Made by a program: the position numbers and the translations under genes. A stretch of DNA of 49,143 bases. It comes from Viridibacillus sp050278625. Lineage in GTDB: Bacteria > Bacillota > Bacilli > Bacillales_A > Planococcaceae. The notes under the pieces were generated by a model. The model saw nothing but the letters and a program-made list of their open reading frames with translations. It was not told the DNA's origin and did not search any database. Each line of letters opens with the position of its first letter. The first letter of the stretch is position 1. Below, piece after piece: positions 41,662-49,143 of the stretch. The stretch covers positions 1 through 49,143 of the forward strand of contig NZ_JBNNTI010000033.1 in the NCBI RefSeq assembly GCF_050278625.1. Direction: 5' to 3'.

Positions 41662-42873
41662 ATGAACGTATTATGGGGAATATGCGGTATACTTGCTGTT
41701 CTTGGTATAGCTTTTATTTTTTCAAGTGCAAAAAAATCAATCAATTTGCGAACAATTTTAGGGGGATTAGCGATTCAAATCCTGTTTGCTTTTATTGTAT
41801 TGAAATGGGAAACAGGGCGTGAAGGTCTCGTTGCTTTTTCAAATGGCGTACAAAATTTAATTTCGTATGCGGGTGAAGGAATTTCGTTCGTATTTGGCCC
41901 TGCAGCTGATACTGAAAATTTCGGTTTTGTCTTCGCTTTCCAGGTGTTGACCGTTATCATTTTCTTCTCTGCATTAATTTCTGTTCTATATTATTTAGGA
42001 ATAATGCAGTTTTTTATTCGAATTCTCGGAGGAGCGCTTTCAAAGCTTCTTGGAACTAGTAAGGCAGAATCTGTTTCGGCTGCCGCAAATATTTTTGTAG
42101 GGCAGACGGAAGCACCGCTTGTTATCCGACCATTTATAGCGAAAATGACAAGATCAGAGCTTTTCGCTATTATGACAGGAGGACTTGCTTCGGTCGCTGG
42201 GTCTGTTTTAGTAGGTTATGCATTGTTAGGTGTTCCATTAGAATATTTGATTGCTGCAAGCTTTATGGCTGCACCAGCAGGATTAATTTTGGCGAAGATC
42301 ATGATCCCAGAAACTGAAGTTGTGAATGATGAAAACTTCACGATGGAAAAAGATAATTCTTCTGTCAACGTAGTGGATGCAGCAGCACGCGGTGCAAGTG
42401 ATGGATTGAAACTGGCGTTAAATGTTGGAGCAATGCTACTGGCTTTTATCGCAATTATTGCACTTTTGAACGGAATACTAGGTGGATTAGGGAATCTCTT
42501 TGGATTTGAAGGATTAACACTTGAAGGAATTTTAGGTTTAATTTTTTCACCACTTGCATTTGTCATCGGTGTCCCTTGGTCAGAAGCAGTTCAGGCTGGT
42601 TCTTTTATCGGGCAAAAGTTAGTGCTAAACGAATTTGTTGCTTATTCTGCTTTTGCACCTCAAATTGCAGAGTTATCTCCAAAAACAGTTATTGTAGTTA
42701 GTTTCGCGTTATGTGGATTTGCAAACTTAAGTTCGATGGCAATTTTGTTAGGTGGTTTAGGTTCGATGGCACCAAACCGTCGCTCAGATGTTGCTCGCTT
42801 AGGATTTAGAGCTGTCGCTTCAGGGATGTTGGCATCGTTATTAAGTGCTGCCATAGCTGGAATGTTTATTTAA
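41662..42873 (+). CDS. Nucleoside transporter, CNT (NupC) family
   Basis: 403 residues from ATG 41662 (AAGAAGGTG nine bases upstream). About eight or more membrane segments. CNT family blocks are present: NIFVGQTEAPLVIRPF (about 152-167), the discontinuous helix that binds the nucleobase, then LASVAGSVLVGYALLG and the C-terminal NEFVAYSAF and FALCGFANLSSMAI. It imports nucleosides with H+ or Na+. It could correspond to B. subtilis NupC, NupG (YxjA) or YutK; sequence alone does not separate them. TGTATAAT at 41599-41606 is a likely extended -10. Confidence 0.92.
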   Translation: MNVLWGICGILAVLGIAFIFSSAKKSINLRTILGGLAIQILFAFIVLKWETGREGLVAFSNGVQNLISYAGEGISFVFGPAADTENFGFVFAFQVLTVIIFFSALISVLYYLGIMQFFIRILGGALSKLLGTSKAESVSAAANIFVGQTEAPLVIRPFIAKMTRSELFAIMTGGLASVAGSVLVGYALLGVPLEYLIAASFMAAPAGLILAKIMIPETEVVNDENFTMEKDNSSVNVVDAAARGASDGLKLALNVGAMLLAFIAIIALLNGILGGLGNLFGFEGLTLEGILGLIFSPLAFVIGVPWSEAVQAGSFIGQKLVLNEFVAYSAFAPQIAELSPKTVIVVSFALCGFANLSSMAILLGGLGSMAPNRRSDVARLGFRAVASGMLASLLSAAIAGMFI

Positions 42874-42923
42874 ACTACCGTACTGAGTTAAAGGTAACAT
42901 AATTTTGTTTTAAAAATACATGG

Positions 42924-42953
42924 AAGACCTTACCAATTACTTGGTAAGGTCTT
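42924..42953. terminator. Bidirectional terminator overlapping a coding end
   Basis: AAGACCTTACCAA / TTGGTAAGGTCTT, thirteen perfect pairs, loop TTAC, T tracts on both sides. The right arm encodes the last four codons (DLTK) of the minus-strand GNAT gene, and its stop codon lies in the loop. Confidence 0.92.
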
Positions 42954-43521
42954 TTGCATTTTCAGCTGAAGCTTTTCGAAAATTCTTCTCTTCATTGCAG
43001 CCTTCTTCTCTTAACATCCCCATGCGGATAGAATCGTAATATTCACCATTATAATAACGTGCTTTTCGAATGCAGGCTTCCATTTGCATACCAAGTTTTT
43101 CGCCAACACGGATCATTCTCTTGTTACCTGACCAAGTTGAAAAACCGATGCGTACGATTGGCAACGTGTTCAATAGGTGGTTAATCCATAATGTTAAAGC
43201 CCTCGTGCCAAGCCCTTTCGCCCAATTGGGAGCTTCGTGGAAAACAATCCCGATCTCAAGCCAATTAGAAGGCTCATGTTCCCAGTAGTAAGATACGATT
43301 CCTACAACAACCTCATTTACTTCAATTGCCCAAAAGGCATCATTCTGGACAAACTTAAAGTTCATATTAAGAAAATCTTCATAGGCCATTGTTTTATGTG
43401 GATAGTAAGGGGTATCCCACAGTTTCCATTCGGGATTTTCGTCTTTAAAGATTAACGCCCATAAGCGCGGTAAATCCTCATTTTCAATTGGTCTAATTAC
43501 TAATTCTTGATCTCTGTACAT
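42937..43521 (-). CDS. GNAT family N-acetyltransferase (RimJ/RimL type)
   Basis: 194 residues from ATG 43521 (AAGAGG seven bases upstream). VIRPIENEDLPRLWALIF (about 8-25) starts the fold, the acetyl-CoA turn is WAKGLGTRAL (about 106-115), and SGNKRMIRVGEKLGMQMEA (about 136-154) is the late motif. It resembles the YiiD/YjdJ-type RimJ/L-like proteins; substrate unknown. The last codons form a terminator arm. A ten-codon frame lies upstream on the same strand. Confidence 0.87.
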   Translation of the reverse strand: MYRDQELVIRPIENEDLPRLWALIFKDENPEWKLWDTPYYPHKTMAYEDFLNMNFKFVQNDAFWAIEVNEVVVGIVSYYWEHEPSNWLEIGIVFHEAPNWAKGLGTRALTLWINHLLNTLPIVRIGFSTWSGNKRMIRVGEKLGMQMEACIRKARYYNGEYYDSIRMGMLREEGCNEEKNFRKASAENAKDLTK

Positions 43522-43580
43522 TCTATAGCCTCTTTTCAAATAGTATTAGTGCATTGTGATGGAAAAGAAGGCTGTATTTC

Positions 43581-43613
43581 CTACTGTTCAATCACCTTAA
43601 ATAAATTTTTCAT
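43581..43613 (-). other. Possible leader peptide MKNLFKVIEQ
   Basis: ATG 43613 with AAAGGTG about nine bases upstream opens ten codons ending in TAG, 60 bases before the GNAT start. The good binding site argues for translation. It could be an attenuator peptide or the remnant of a lost gene. Confidence 0.3.
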
Positions 43614-43848
43614 CTACAATCACACCTTTCAATTAGAATTAGTTAATTATACCATTTTAGGTAAAATGATGATGGTTAATTTCACAGCTATTTTTGGGGC
43701 TTTGTATAATTAAAACAACTGCAACTATGAATTTTGAGGTTATATGAAATGTATTATTTTACAATTTAATATATATAATATATTATCATTAAGTATATTA
43801 ATAATGTTAATATAAATATCAATAATAAAAATTGTGTGAGGTGTTTGT
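43614..43848 (+). promoter_or_regulatory. PadR promoter/operator region
   Basis: Extremely AT-rich DNA just upstream of padR, with the near-palindrome TAATATATATAATATATTA (43768-43786) and nearby ATTAATAATGTTAAT. PadR-type repressors commonly regulate their own operon, so autoregulation here is inferred. GTGAGGTG is the ribosome binding site. Confidence 0.45.
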
Positions 43849-44400
43849 ATGAAGGGAAGAGACGTTGTTTTAGGATTGTTGATGGAGAAAGAACTATCAG
43901 GCTATGATATAAAAATTGTATTTGAAGATGTATTCACACATTTTTTTGATGGTAGCTTTGGAATGATTTATCCAACTTTAAAACAGTTGGAGAAGGACGG
44001 AAAAATCAGGAAAGAAGTCTTGATGCAAGATGGAAAACCAAATAAAAAAATGTTTTTTATAACGGAAGAGGGACGAAAAGAGTTCCAGCAATATTTGGAG
44101 AGCGATGTGGAAAAAGAAGTATTGCGTTCTGATTTTTTAATGCGCATGTATTTTGGTAAATATAGCGATGCAAAAACTATTCAAACATGGATGGAAGATC
44201 AAATAAAAAGAAAAGAATCGGCTATCGAGGATCTTTTGTCGAAATACGAAACGTGGAAAGAGGACATGACATTTGAAGGAGAAGTTTCATTAGAAGTTGG
44301 TATCGCAACCTATATTGCAGAAGTTGAAACCTTAAAGAGAAAGTTAACACAGCTAAGGGAAAAAGAAGGATATGAGCAAGAAGATAGTTTTCGAGAGTGA
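43849..44400 (+). CDS. PadR family transcriptional regulator
   Basis: 183 residues. The winged helix is at the N-terminus (about 1-85; VLGLLMEKELSGYDIKIVFE, then GMIYPTLKQLEKDGKIRKE and KKMFFITEEGRKEF). The C-terminal Vir_act_alpha_C-like helical domain (about 95-175) mediates dimerisation. It most likely represses the exporter gene 31 bases downstream, an arrangement common in bacilli. ATG 43849 has GAGGTG upstream. Confidence 0.92.
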   Translation: MKGRDVVLGLLMEKELSGYDIKIVFEDVFTHFFDGSFGMIYPTLKQLEKDGKIRKEVLMQDGKPNKKMFFITEEGRKEFQQYLESDVEKEVLRSDFLMRMYFGKYSDAKTIQTWMEDQIKRKESAIEDLLSKYETWKEDMTFEGEVSLEVGIATYIAEVETLKRKLTQLREKEGYEQEDSFRE

Positions 44401-44431
44401 ATTATATAGATAATTAAAGGGGGAGATTCAC

Positions 44432-46150
44432 ATGGAGCAGTCAAAAGGAATTAAAATCGTCTTCTTAATGTGTTTAGGTATTTTCCTATGTATGATTGAT
44501 ACAACGATTATGAATATAGCCTTACCAGCAATACAAACTAATTTAGGAACTACATTAGAGAAGATGTCATGGATTTTGAATATATACACAATGTCTATTG
44601 CGGTATTAGCGATTCCATTAGGACGTATTGCAGATATATTTGGGAAAGCGAAAATGTACATTATTGGATTATTTGTATTTGGATTTGGTTCAATATTATG
44701 TGCTTTTGCGAATACAGGAGATTTTCTTATCTTTTCGCGATTTATTCAAAGCATAGGAGCTGCTATATTATTCCCTACAAGTATGGTAATTGGTGTATCC
44801 GCAATGCCAATAGCTAAGAGGAATATAGCTCTTGGAATATTAGGGGTTACGCAAGGTCTATCCGCAGCCATGGGTCCCGTGATAGGTGGCGTTATTACAC
44901 AAAACTTAGGATGGAGATGGGTGTTCCTTGTTAATATTCCATTTTGTATAGCCGGTATTATACTTTGTTTTATTTTACTCCAAGTTAGAAATGAAGAACG
45001 CGTGATATCTAAAATAGATTGGGTTGGATGCGTACTATGTAGTTCAACTATTTTCTTATTCACTTTAGTTTTAGTAAAAGGAAATGCATGGGGCTGGATG
45101 AGTGGGCTTGCATGGGTATGTTACGTTACTAGTAGCATATCTTTCGTATTATTTATATTAGTCGAAAGAAAAGTAGTTTCGCCAATGGTGAATTTACAGC
45201 TATTTAAAGATCGGATTTTTGTCGGAGCTTCGATTGTTGTTATACTAAGTAATTTATTTTTAATCGGAGTAACTGTATTACTTCCAACATTCCTTACAAA
45301 AATGCAAAATCGAACAGAATTAACAGCTTCTTTATTAGTGACACCAATTTCAGCGATGATATTTTTGGTTTCTCCTTTTGCGGGGATTCTTCTTAACAAA
45401 ATCGGCAAAGTTCCTATTATATTATTAGGATTTATTGCTATGAGTATTTCGTATTTTTGGCTACAAATGATCAGTATTCAGTCTTCAAATCAAGAGATTA
45501 TTTTACCGTGTATGTTACTAGGAGTTGGATATGGTTTAGTTGTAGGACCAATAACGATCTTAACTGCTTCCTCATTTGAAGGAGAATTACTAACGGCTTC
45601 CCAAAGTGTTGTATCGATGTTACGACAAGTAGGTATAGTATTAGCAGTAGCAATATTTGTATCAAGTTTAACGCATAATTTAACAATTAATAAAAATAAA
45701 ATTGAACAATTTGCGGAAGAAAAAGTACGTGAAATTCATGTAGATAAAAAAGAGCAAGATAAAATATTACTAGCTGCTAAAGATAAAATAAACGAAAACA
45801 ATTTAGAAGAAAGTAATCAAAAGAAACAAGTAAGAGAAAAATTCGGAGTTACTCAAGAGCAAAAAGATGCTTTAATTCAACAAACCGTGGGGAAAGCAAT
45901 AAAAGACATCCCAGAGAATTATAAAGAAATAAAGAAAGTAGAGATAACAAAACAAGTAACAAAAGAAGTGGAAGAAGAGTCAGAGAAAATAAATGATGAA
46001 ATTCAGAAATACTCACAAGACATTAGTCGTTACGCAGAAAAAGAATTAGCAATGAGTTTTACTGATTTATATAAAGTAAGCGCACCAATTATTTTGGTTT
46101 GTGGATTAGTGAGTTTGTTGTTTATTGGGAGAAGAAAGGAATCAATTTAA
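44432..46150 (+). CDS. DHA2-family MFS exporter with a long hydrophilic insertion
   Basis: 572 residues, 14 membrane helices. MIDTTIMNIALPAIQ (about 15-29) and GRIADIFGKAKMY are DHA2 landmarks (motif D1 and motif A), and GVTQGLSAAMGPVIGG is motif C. Between helix 13 (about 395-415) and the last helix (about 546-566) lies an approximately 125-residue Lys/Glu-rich, coiled-coil-like segment, much longer than in most DHA2 proteins. Drug or toxic-compound export is likely, with substrate unknown. AAGGGGGAG precedes the ATG. Cotranscribed with padR. Confidence 0.9.
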   Translation: MEQSKGIKIVFLMCLGIFLCMIDTTIMNIALPAIQTNLGTTLEKMSWILNIYTMSIAVLAIPLGRIADIFGKAKMYIIGLFVFGFGSILCAFANTGDFLIFSRFIQSIGAAILFPTSMVIGVSAMPIAKRNIALGILGVTQGLSAAMGPVIGGVITQNLGWRWVFLVNIPFCIAGIILCFILLQVRNEERVISKIDWVGCVLCSSTIFLFTLVLVKGNAWGWMSGLAWVCYVTSSISFVLFILVERKVVSPMVNLQLFKDRIFVGASIVVILSNLFLIGVTVLLPTFLTKMQNRTELTASLLVTPISAMIFLVSPFAGILLNKIGKVPIILLGFIAMSISYFWLQMISIQSSNQEIILPCMLLGVGYGLVVGPITILTASSFEGELLTASQSVVSMLRQVGIVLAVAIFVSSLTHNLTINKNKIEQFAEEKVREIHVDKKEQDKILLAAKDKINENNLEESNQKKQVREKFGVTQEQKDALIQQTVGKAIKDIPENYKEIKKVEITKQVTKEVEEESEKINDEIQKYSQDISRYAEKELAMSFTDLYKVSAPIILVCGLVSLLFIGRRKESI

Positions 46151-46466
46151 TAAATTCAAGTGTGGATGATAATATCCTGAATAACATCAAACTCGTAGGC
46201 TTGTACCCCGTTCTATGCTCATAAATACCAAACTCTCGAATATCTGTATATCTTCCTCATGAATAAAAAATAAAAAAATCATGAATTTGTTCATCTTGGG
46301 GAAGAATATACTTATAAATTTTCACAATAAGGAAAAAGTTTTACAAATTTCTCCTGAAGTGTTGATTAAGCAATTGTTAACAAAGCTTTAACATAGAAAC
46401 CTGTTCTATCTTTGTCATTTTGGATTACACTTAATGTAGGAAGAACTGAACAAGGGAGGAAACGAC
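46151..46466 (+). other. Intergenic region
   Basis: No open frame. A weak hairpin CATGAA / TTCATC near 46280-46295 may end the exporter transcript. AT-rich promoter-like DNA precedes the protease gene. Confidence 0.4.
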
Positions 46467-47732
46467 ATAGCAAAAAAATTGGGAATTTCAGCTCTATTGA
46501 TATTTGGAGTGTATGCTTTAGCGATGTACTTTTATATTTTTCATAGTGGTGGAGGCGCTATACCCGCGGCTTTAAAGGGGACTGTTGCAGATCCTTCGGT
46601 ATTTATGTCTGAGCGCGAATTATTATTAAGTGGGGAGTACTCGAAAATTAGGAATTTCCTCTTTTTTGTAGCTACGCCATTTGAATGGCTCTTCTACTTC
46701 TTAATGTTGTTGATAGGGCTTTCTTTCATGTTAGAAAAATGGTCAGCGTCATTATCTAAATGGACAATCTTGAAAAACGTAATTTATTTATTTTTATTGT
46801 CGCTTCTTACGTATATTGTATTATTTCCATTAGACTATTATCGCTTTTCTCTAAGTAAAAAATACGGGATTAGTAATCAGAATTTTTCTTCGTGGATGAA
46901 AGATGGAGTAATAGACTTTTGGGTTAGCTTCGGCATGACTGTAGTGATTGTGTCAGTTCTGTACTGGCTCATTAAAAAAAGTACCAAGAGATGGTGGCTA
47001 TATGCTTGGTTATTAACGATTCCATTCTCTATTTTTATCATGTTTATCCAACCGGTAGTAATTGACCCATTATATAATGATTTTTACCCGCTAAAGAATA
47101 AAGAATTAGAAACAAAAATTCTGTCGTTAGCAGAACAGGCAAATATTCCAACAGAACATGTGTATGAAGTGAATATGGCGGAAAAAACCAATGCACTCAA
47201 TGCTTATGTTACTGGGGTTGGTAGTAATTCGAGAATTGTGCTGTGGGATACGACTTTAAATCGTTTATCAGATAATGAAATTCTTTTCATAATGGCACAT
47301 GAAATGGGACATTATGTAGAGAAACATATTTATTTTGGCATGTTAGGTTATATCTTTATGACACTTATTGGACTTTGGCTAACTTCGAGGATCATGATTT
47401 GGGTTATCGCAAGACATGGTAAGGTATTAAAAATAAAGAAAATAAACGATATTAGTTCGCTCCCTTTGTTTTTACTGATTACTTCGATTCTATTATTTGC
47501 ATCAAGTCCTCTTTCGAATTATGTTTCTAGATATCAAGAATCAAGAGCTGACCAGTATGCAATCGAGTTAATGGGAGATAAAGAGGCAGCAGTGAAGGCG
47601 TTTCAACAGCTCACGAAGTCTGGGTTAAGTGAAGTAAATCCACCATTACTCGTAAAATGGTTCCGATATACGCATCCTCCAATGTTAGAAAGGATTTATA
47701 AAGTGGCGGATCAAAAAAGTGCAAAAGAGTAA
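46467..47732 (+). CDS. M48 family metallopeptidase (CAAX protease 1/YhfN-like)
   Basis: About 418-421 residues. Several N-terminal membrane helices are followed by the zinc motif HEMGH (MAHEMGHYVEKH, about 275-286) and the downstream glutamate region SRYQESRADQYAIELMG. The NPLYNDFYPL-like phrase (DPLYNDFYPLKN) and NALNAYVTGVG are typical of Ste24-like M48 enzymes, which process membrane proteins or prenylated peptides. The start is unusual. ATA 46467 sits seven bases after GGGAGG, the ideal place, while the first normal start is TTG 46479, nineteen bases away. The ATA may be a mutated ATG or a weak start. Confidence 0.88.
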   Translation: MAKKLGISALLIFGVYALAMYFYIFHSGGGAIPAALKGTVADPSVFMSERELLLSGEYSKIRNFLFFVATPFEWLFYFLMLLIGLSFMLEKWSASLSKWTILKNVIYLFLLSLLTYIVLFPLDYYRFSLSKKYGISNQNFSSWMKDGVIDFWVSFGMTVVIVSVLYWLIKKSTKRWWLYAWLLTIPFSIFIMFIQPVVIDPLYNDFYPLKNKELETKILSLAEQANIPTEHVYEVNMAEKTNALNAYVTGVGSNSRIVLWDTTLNRLSDNEILFIMAHEMGHYVEKHIYFGMLGYIFMTLIGLWLTSRIMIWVIARHGKVLKIKKINDISSLPLFLLITSILLFASSPLSNYVSRYQESRADQYAIELMGDKEAAVKAFQQLTKSGLSEVNPPLLVKWFRYTHPPMLERIYKVADQKSAKE

Positions 47733-47747
47733 GGAAGGCAGTGTATG

Positions 47748-47782
47748 AATTGTTCATATATATACTTGTGAACAATTTTTGT
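47748..47782 (+). terminator. Intrinsic terminator
   Basis: AATTGTTCA / TGAACAATT then TTTG, after the protease gene. Confidence 0.75.
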
Positions 47783-47989
47783 TGTTACTGGTTAGTTGTA
47801 GTTATTCCCATTTTTCAGAAAAAACTATTAAATTTTTTATTCGTTTAAACTCAACTATAATATAATTCAATTGCGCTTATGACATGGACCGAGTAGAAAT
47901 TCGGAAGCGTTATTATGAAGTGTTGTGTAATTTTTTATTTAATGGATAAAAAAATGGTGGCACAGGATTATTTGTTAGGGAGAGTAGCT

Positions 47990-48799
47990 ATGCGCAATAT
48001 TTTTATTATTACAATGGGTTCTATCTTAGTGGGGTTTGCTTACAACTTCTTGTTAATTCCTCATGAAATTCTAAGCAGTGGATTAAGTGGAATTGCCATC
48101 ATGCTTGGTCTAGTAACACCTTTCAATACAGGTATATTAAACTTTTTATTAAATCTTCCCTTACTTATTTTAGGCGTAATGAAATTAGGGAAACGGTTTA
48201 TTGGAAATACGATTCTTTCAGTACTAGTACTTTCAGTCAGTTTGTATGTAATTCCGGTTTATAAAGTAACACATGAGCCACTTCTAGCCGCACTATTTGG
48301 TGGAGTTATTACGGGAATAGGAATTGGAGTAATTTTTAAAGCATCAGGCTCATCAGGTGGCTTCGATATTATTGCGATGCTTCTAAATAAGAAAAGAGAT
48401 TTTCCTCTTGGAGCAATGATTTCTGCGATGAACGCGGTTGTTATAATAATTTCTGGCTTTGTATTTAGCTGGGATGCAGCATTATATACGTTAGTAACGA
48501 TTTATGCAACTGGTAAGGTTATTGATACGATTCATACGAATCACATTAAACTAACCCTCATGATCATTACGGGTAAAGGTGACGAAGTGAAGAAGAAATT
48601 ACTTGCGAATCTTTATCGAGGAATTACAATTATGGACGGTGAAGGCGCGTATACAGGAGAAGGTAGAAAAGTCCTTATTACTGTTATCACACGTTATCAA
48701 TTATCAGAAGTTAAAGAGATGATTAATGAAGTCGATTCAAATGCGTTTGTGAACATCACAGAGACAAAAGAAGTTATTGGTATGTTTGATCGGAGATAA
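47990..48799 (+). CDS. YitT family membrane protein (DUF2179)
   Basis: 269 residues from ATG 47990 (AGGGAGAG seven bases upstream). Five or six membrane helices (to about 175; GFAYNFLLIPHEILSSGLSGIA and GGVITGIGIGVIFKASGSSGG are typical) and a C-terminal soluble DUF2179 domain (about 190-269; YRGITIMDGEGAYTGEGRKV, TETKEVIGMF). Function is unknown; some members are linked to spores or ion handling. An in-frame extension upstream to 47915 has no ribosome binding site. Confidence 0.92.
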   Translation: MRNIFIITMGSILVGFAYNFLLIPHEILSSGLSGIAIMLGLVTPFNTGILNFLLNLPLLILGVMKLGKRFIGNTILSVLVLSVSLYVIPVYKVTHEPLLAALFGGVITGIGIGVIFKASGSSGGFDIIAMLLNKKRDFPLGAMISAMNAVVIIISGFVFSWDAALYTLVTIYATGKVIDTIHTNHIKLTLMIITGKGDEVKKKLLANLYRGITIMDGEGAYTGEGRKVLITVITRYQLSEVKEMINEVDSNAFVNITETKEVIGMFDRR

Positions 48800-48852
48800 G
48801 ATATTATAAAATAAGTCATGTTAAATTACACTGTTGTTTTAGCATGAAAAAT

Positions 48853-48890
48853 AGAGTTGAACCTGATTTTAGGTCAACTCTGATTTTTTT
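48853..48890 (+). terminator. Intrinsic terminator
   Basis: AGAGTTG.ACCT / AGGTCAACTCT (one bulge) then TGATTTTTTT, after yitT. Confidence 0.85.
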
Positions 48891-49063
48891 ATTATTTCAA
48901 GAGCCGTTTTCAACGTACCTTTACTGTAACTTACATATTACTTTCTGATTTTTTATGTAAACCTAAAAGTTTGTATAAGGGATCTTTATACACCTCACTT
49001 GTTAGGTAATGTAGAAAAGTTATAACTTTGCATAATAAGAACATATGATGAATAGTCTACACT
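48891..49063 (+). other. Gene-free stretch before the right-edge IS
   Basis: AT-rich and without a recognisable gene or RNA. Confidence 0.4.
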
Positions 49064-49143
49064 TAGTTGGACAGTAAAATTAAGGGCAAGTAGAATAATA
49101 GATAACAAGAAGGAGAATCTACTATGTCCAGTAAAAGAAGAAC
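49064..49143 (+). mobile_element. Left end of an IS3-type insertion sequence (partial)
   Basis: TTGGACAGTAAAATTAAG at 49075-49092 has the appearance of an IS3-family left end. A GAAGGAGA ribosome binding site and ATG 49124 follow, opening MSSKRRT-, the start of a typical OrfA. The gene runs off the window after six codons and a partial one. The boundary is approximate. Confidence 0.55.

Noticed and set aside
43768..43786. TAATATATATAATATATTA as a CRISPR-like or telomere-like repeat
   Set aside because: It is simple AT-rich promoter DNA with only local palindromy; no spaced repetition.

Overview
This AT-rich window reads as chromosome of a spore-forming member of the Bacillales. Many genes are recognisable counterparts of Bacillus subtilis genes: a YkuI-type EAL protein, the reverse-transsulfuration set yrrT-mccA-mccB, ypgQ and ypgR, a YfmR-like ABC-F protein, a YclM-type aspartate kinase, and Ku with a two-domain LigD. 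The protein style (CvfC-type ypgR product, anion permease, PadR/MFS pair) suggests the Lysinibacillus/Solibacillus/Viridibacillus/Psychrobacillus side of the order. That placement is inference. No rRNA, tRNA or CRISPR array was seen.

Layout. 1-9.2 kb is an accessory, decaying region. It holds a broken IS3 transposase at the left edge, a YibE/F membrane pair, remnants of an MFS transporter, an IS3 OrfA and several small genes, two GNAT acetyltransferases, a DUF3923 protein, an orphan HicB-like protein and an anion:Na+ symporter. A family of short palindromic repeats (arms CTTGTTCAACTAA / TTAGTTGAACAAG) sits at the boundaries of the small genes. 9.2-13.9 kb is housekeeping: an RNase H-like protein, a zinc-finger protein, aspartate kinase, a CNNM/CorC transporter and a cold-shock protein. 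14.0-15.6 kb is a graveyard (phage integrase, ArsR regulator) followed by a GC-rich structured Bacillaceae-type repeat.

15.6-20.7 kb holds divergent ku and ligD (non-homologous end joining), a GlsB-type membrane protein, a polysaccharide deacetylase and a DoxX gene with a clear promoter and operator-like repeat. 21.1-29.5 kb is conserved metabolism: fhs (one-carbon), yrrT-mccA-mccB (homocysteine to cysteine, with mtnN absent from this cluster), then ypgQ, an ABC-F ribosome factor and ypgR. 29.5-34.4 kb mixes gene fragments (NUDIX, bPH_6 domain, a frameshifted PfkB sugar kinase) with intact genes (lipoprotein cyclophilin, GNAT).

34.6-38.4 kb is the least explained stretch. It has an anchored extracytoplasmic protein, then an Amidase_2 enzyme and an LRAT/NlpC-fold protein encoded in tandem, facing a small coiled-coil protein and a holin-like membrane protein. 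None of the two enzymes has a signal peptide. This looks like a domesticated lysis or export module. 38.9-48.8 kb is again mostly core: degenerate EAL receptor, aeRF1-type release-factor relative, CNT nucleoside transporter, GNAT, PadR with a DHA2 exporter, M48 protease and YitT. The window ends at the first codons of another IS3-type element.

Most genes are separated by well-formed intrinsic terminators, several of them bidirectional between convergent genes. Start sites were moved inward in many cases where a Shine-Dalgarno sequence decides between candidates. Each such choice is explained in its entry.
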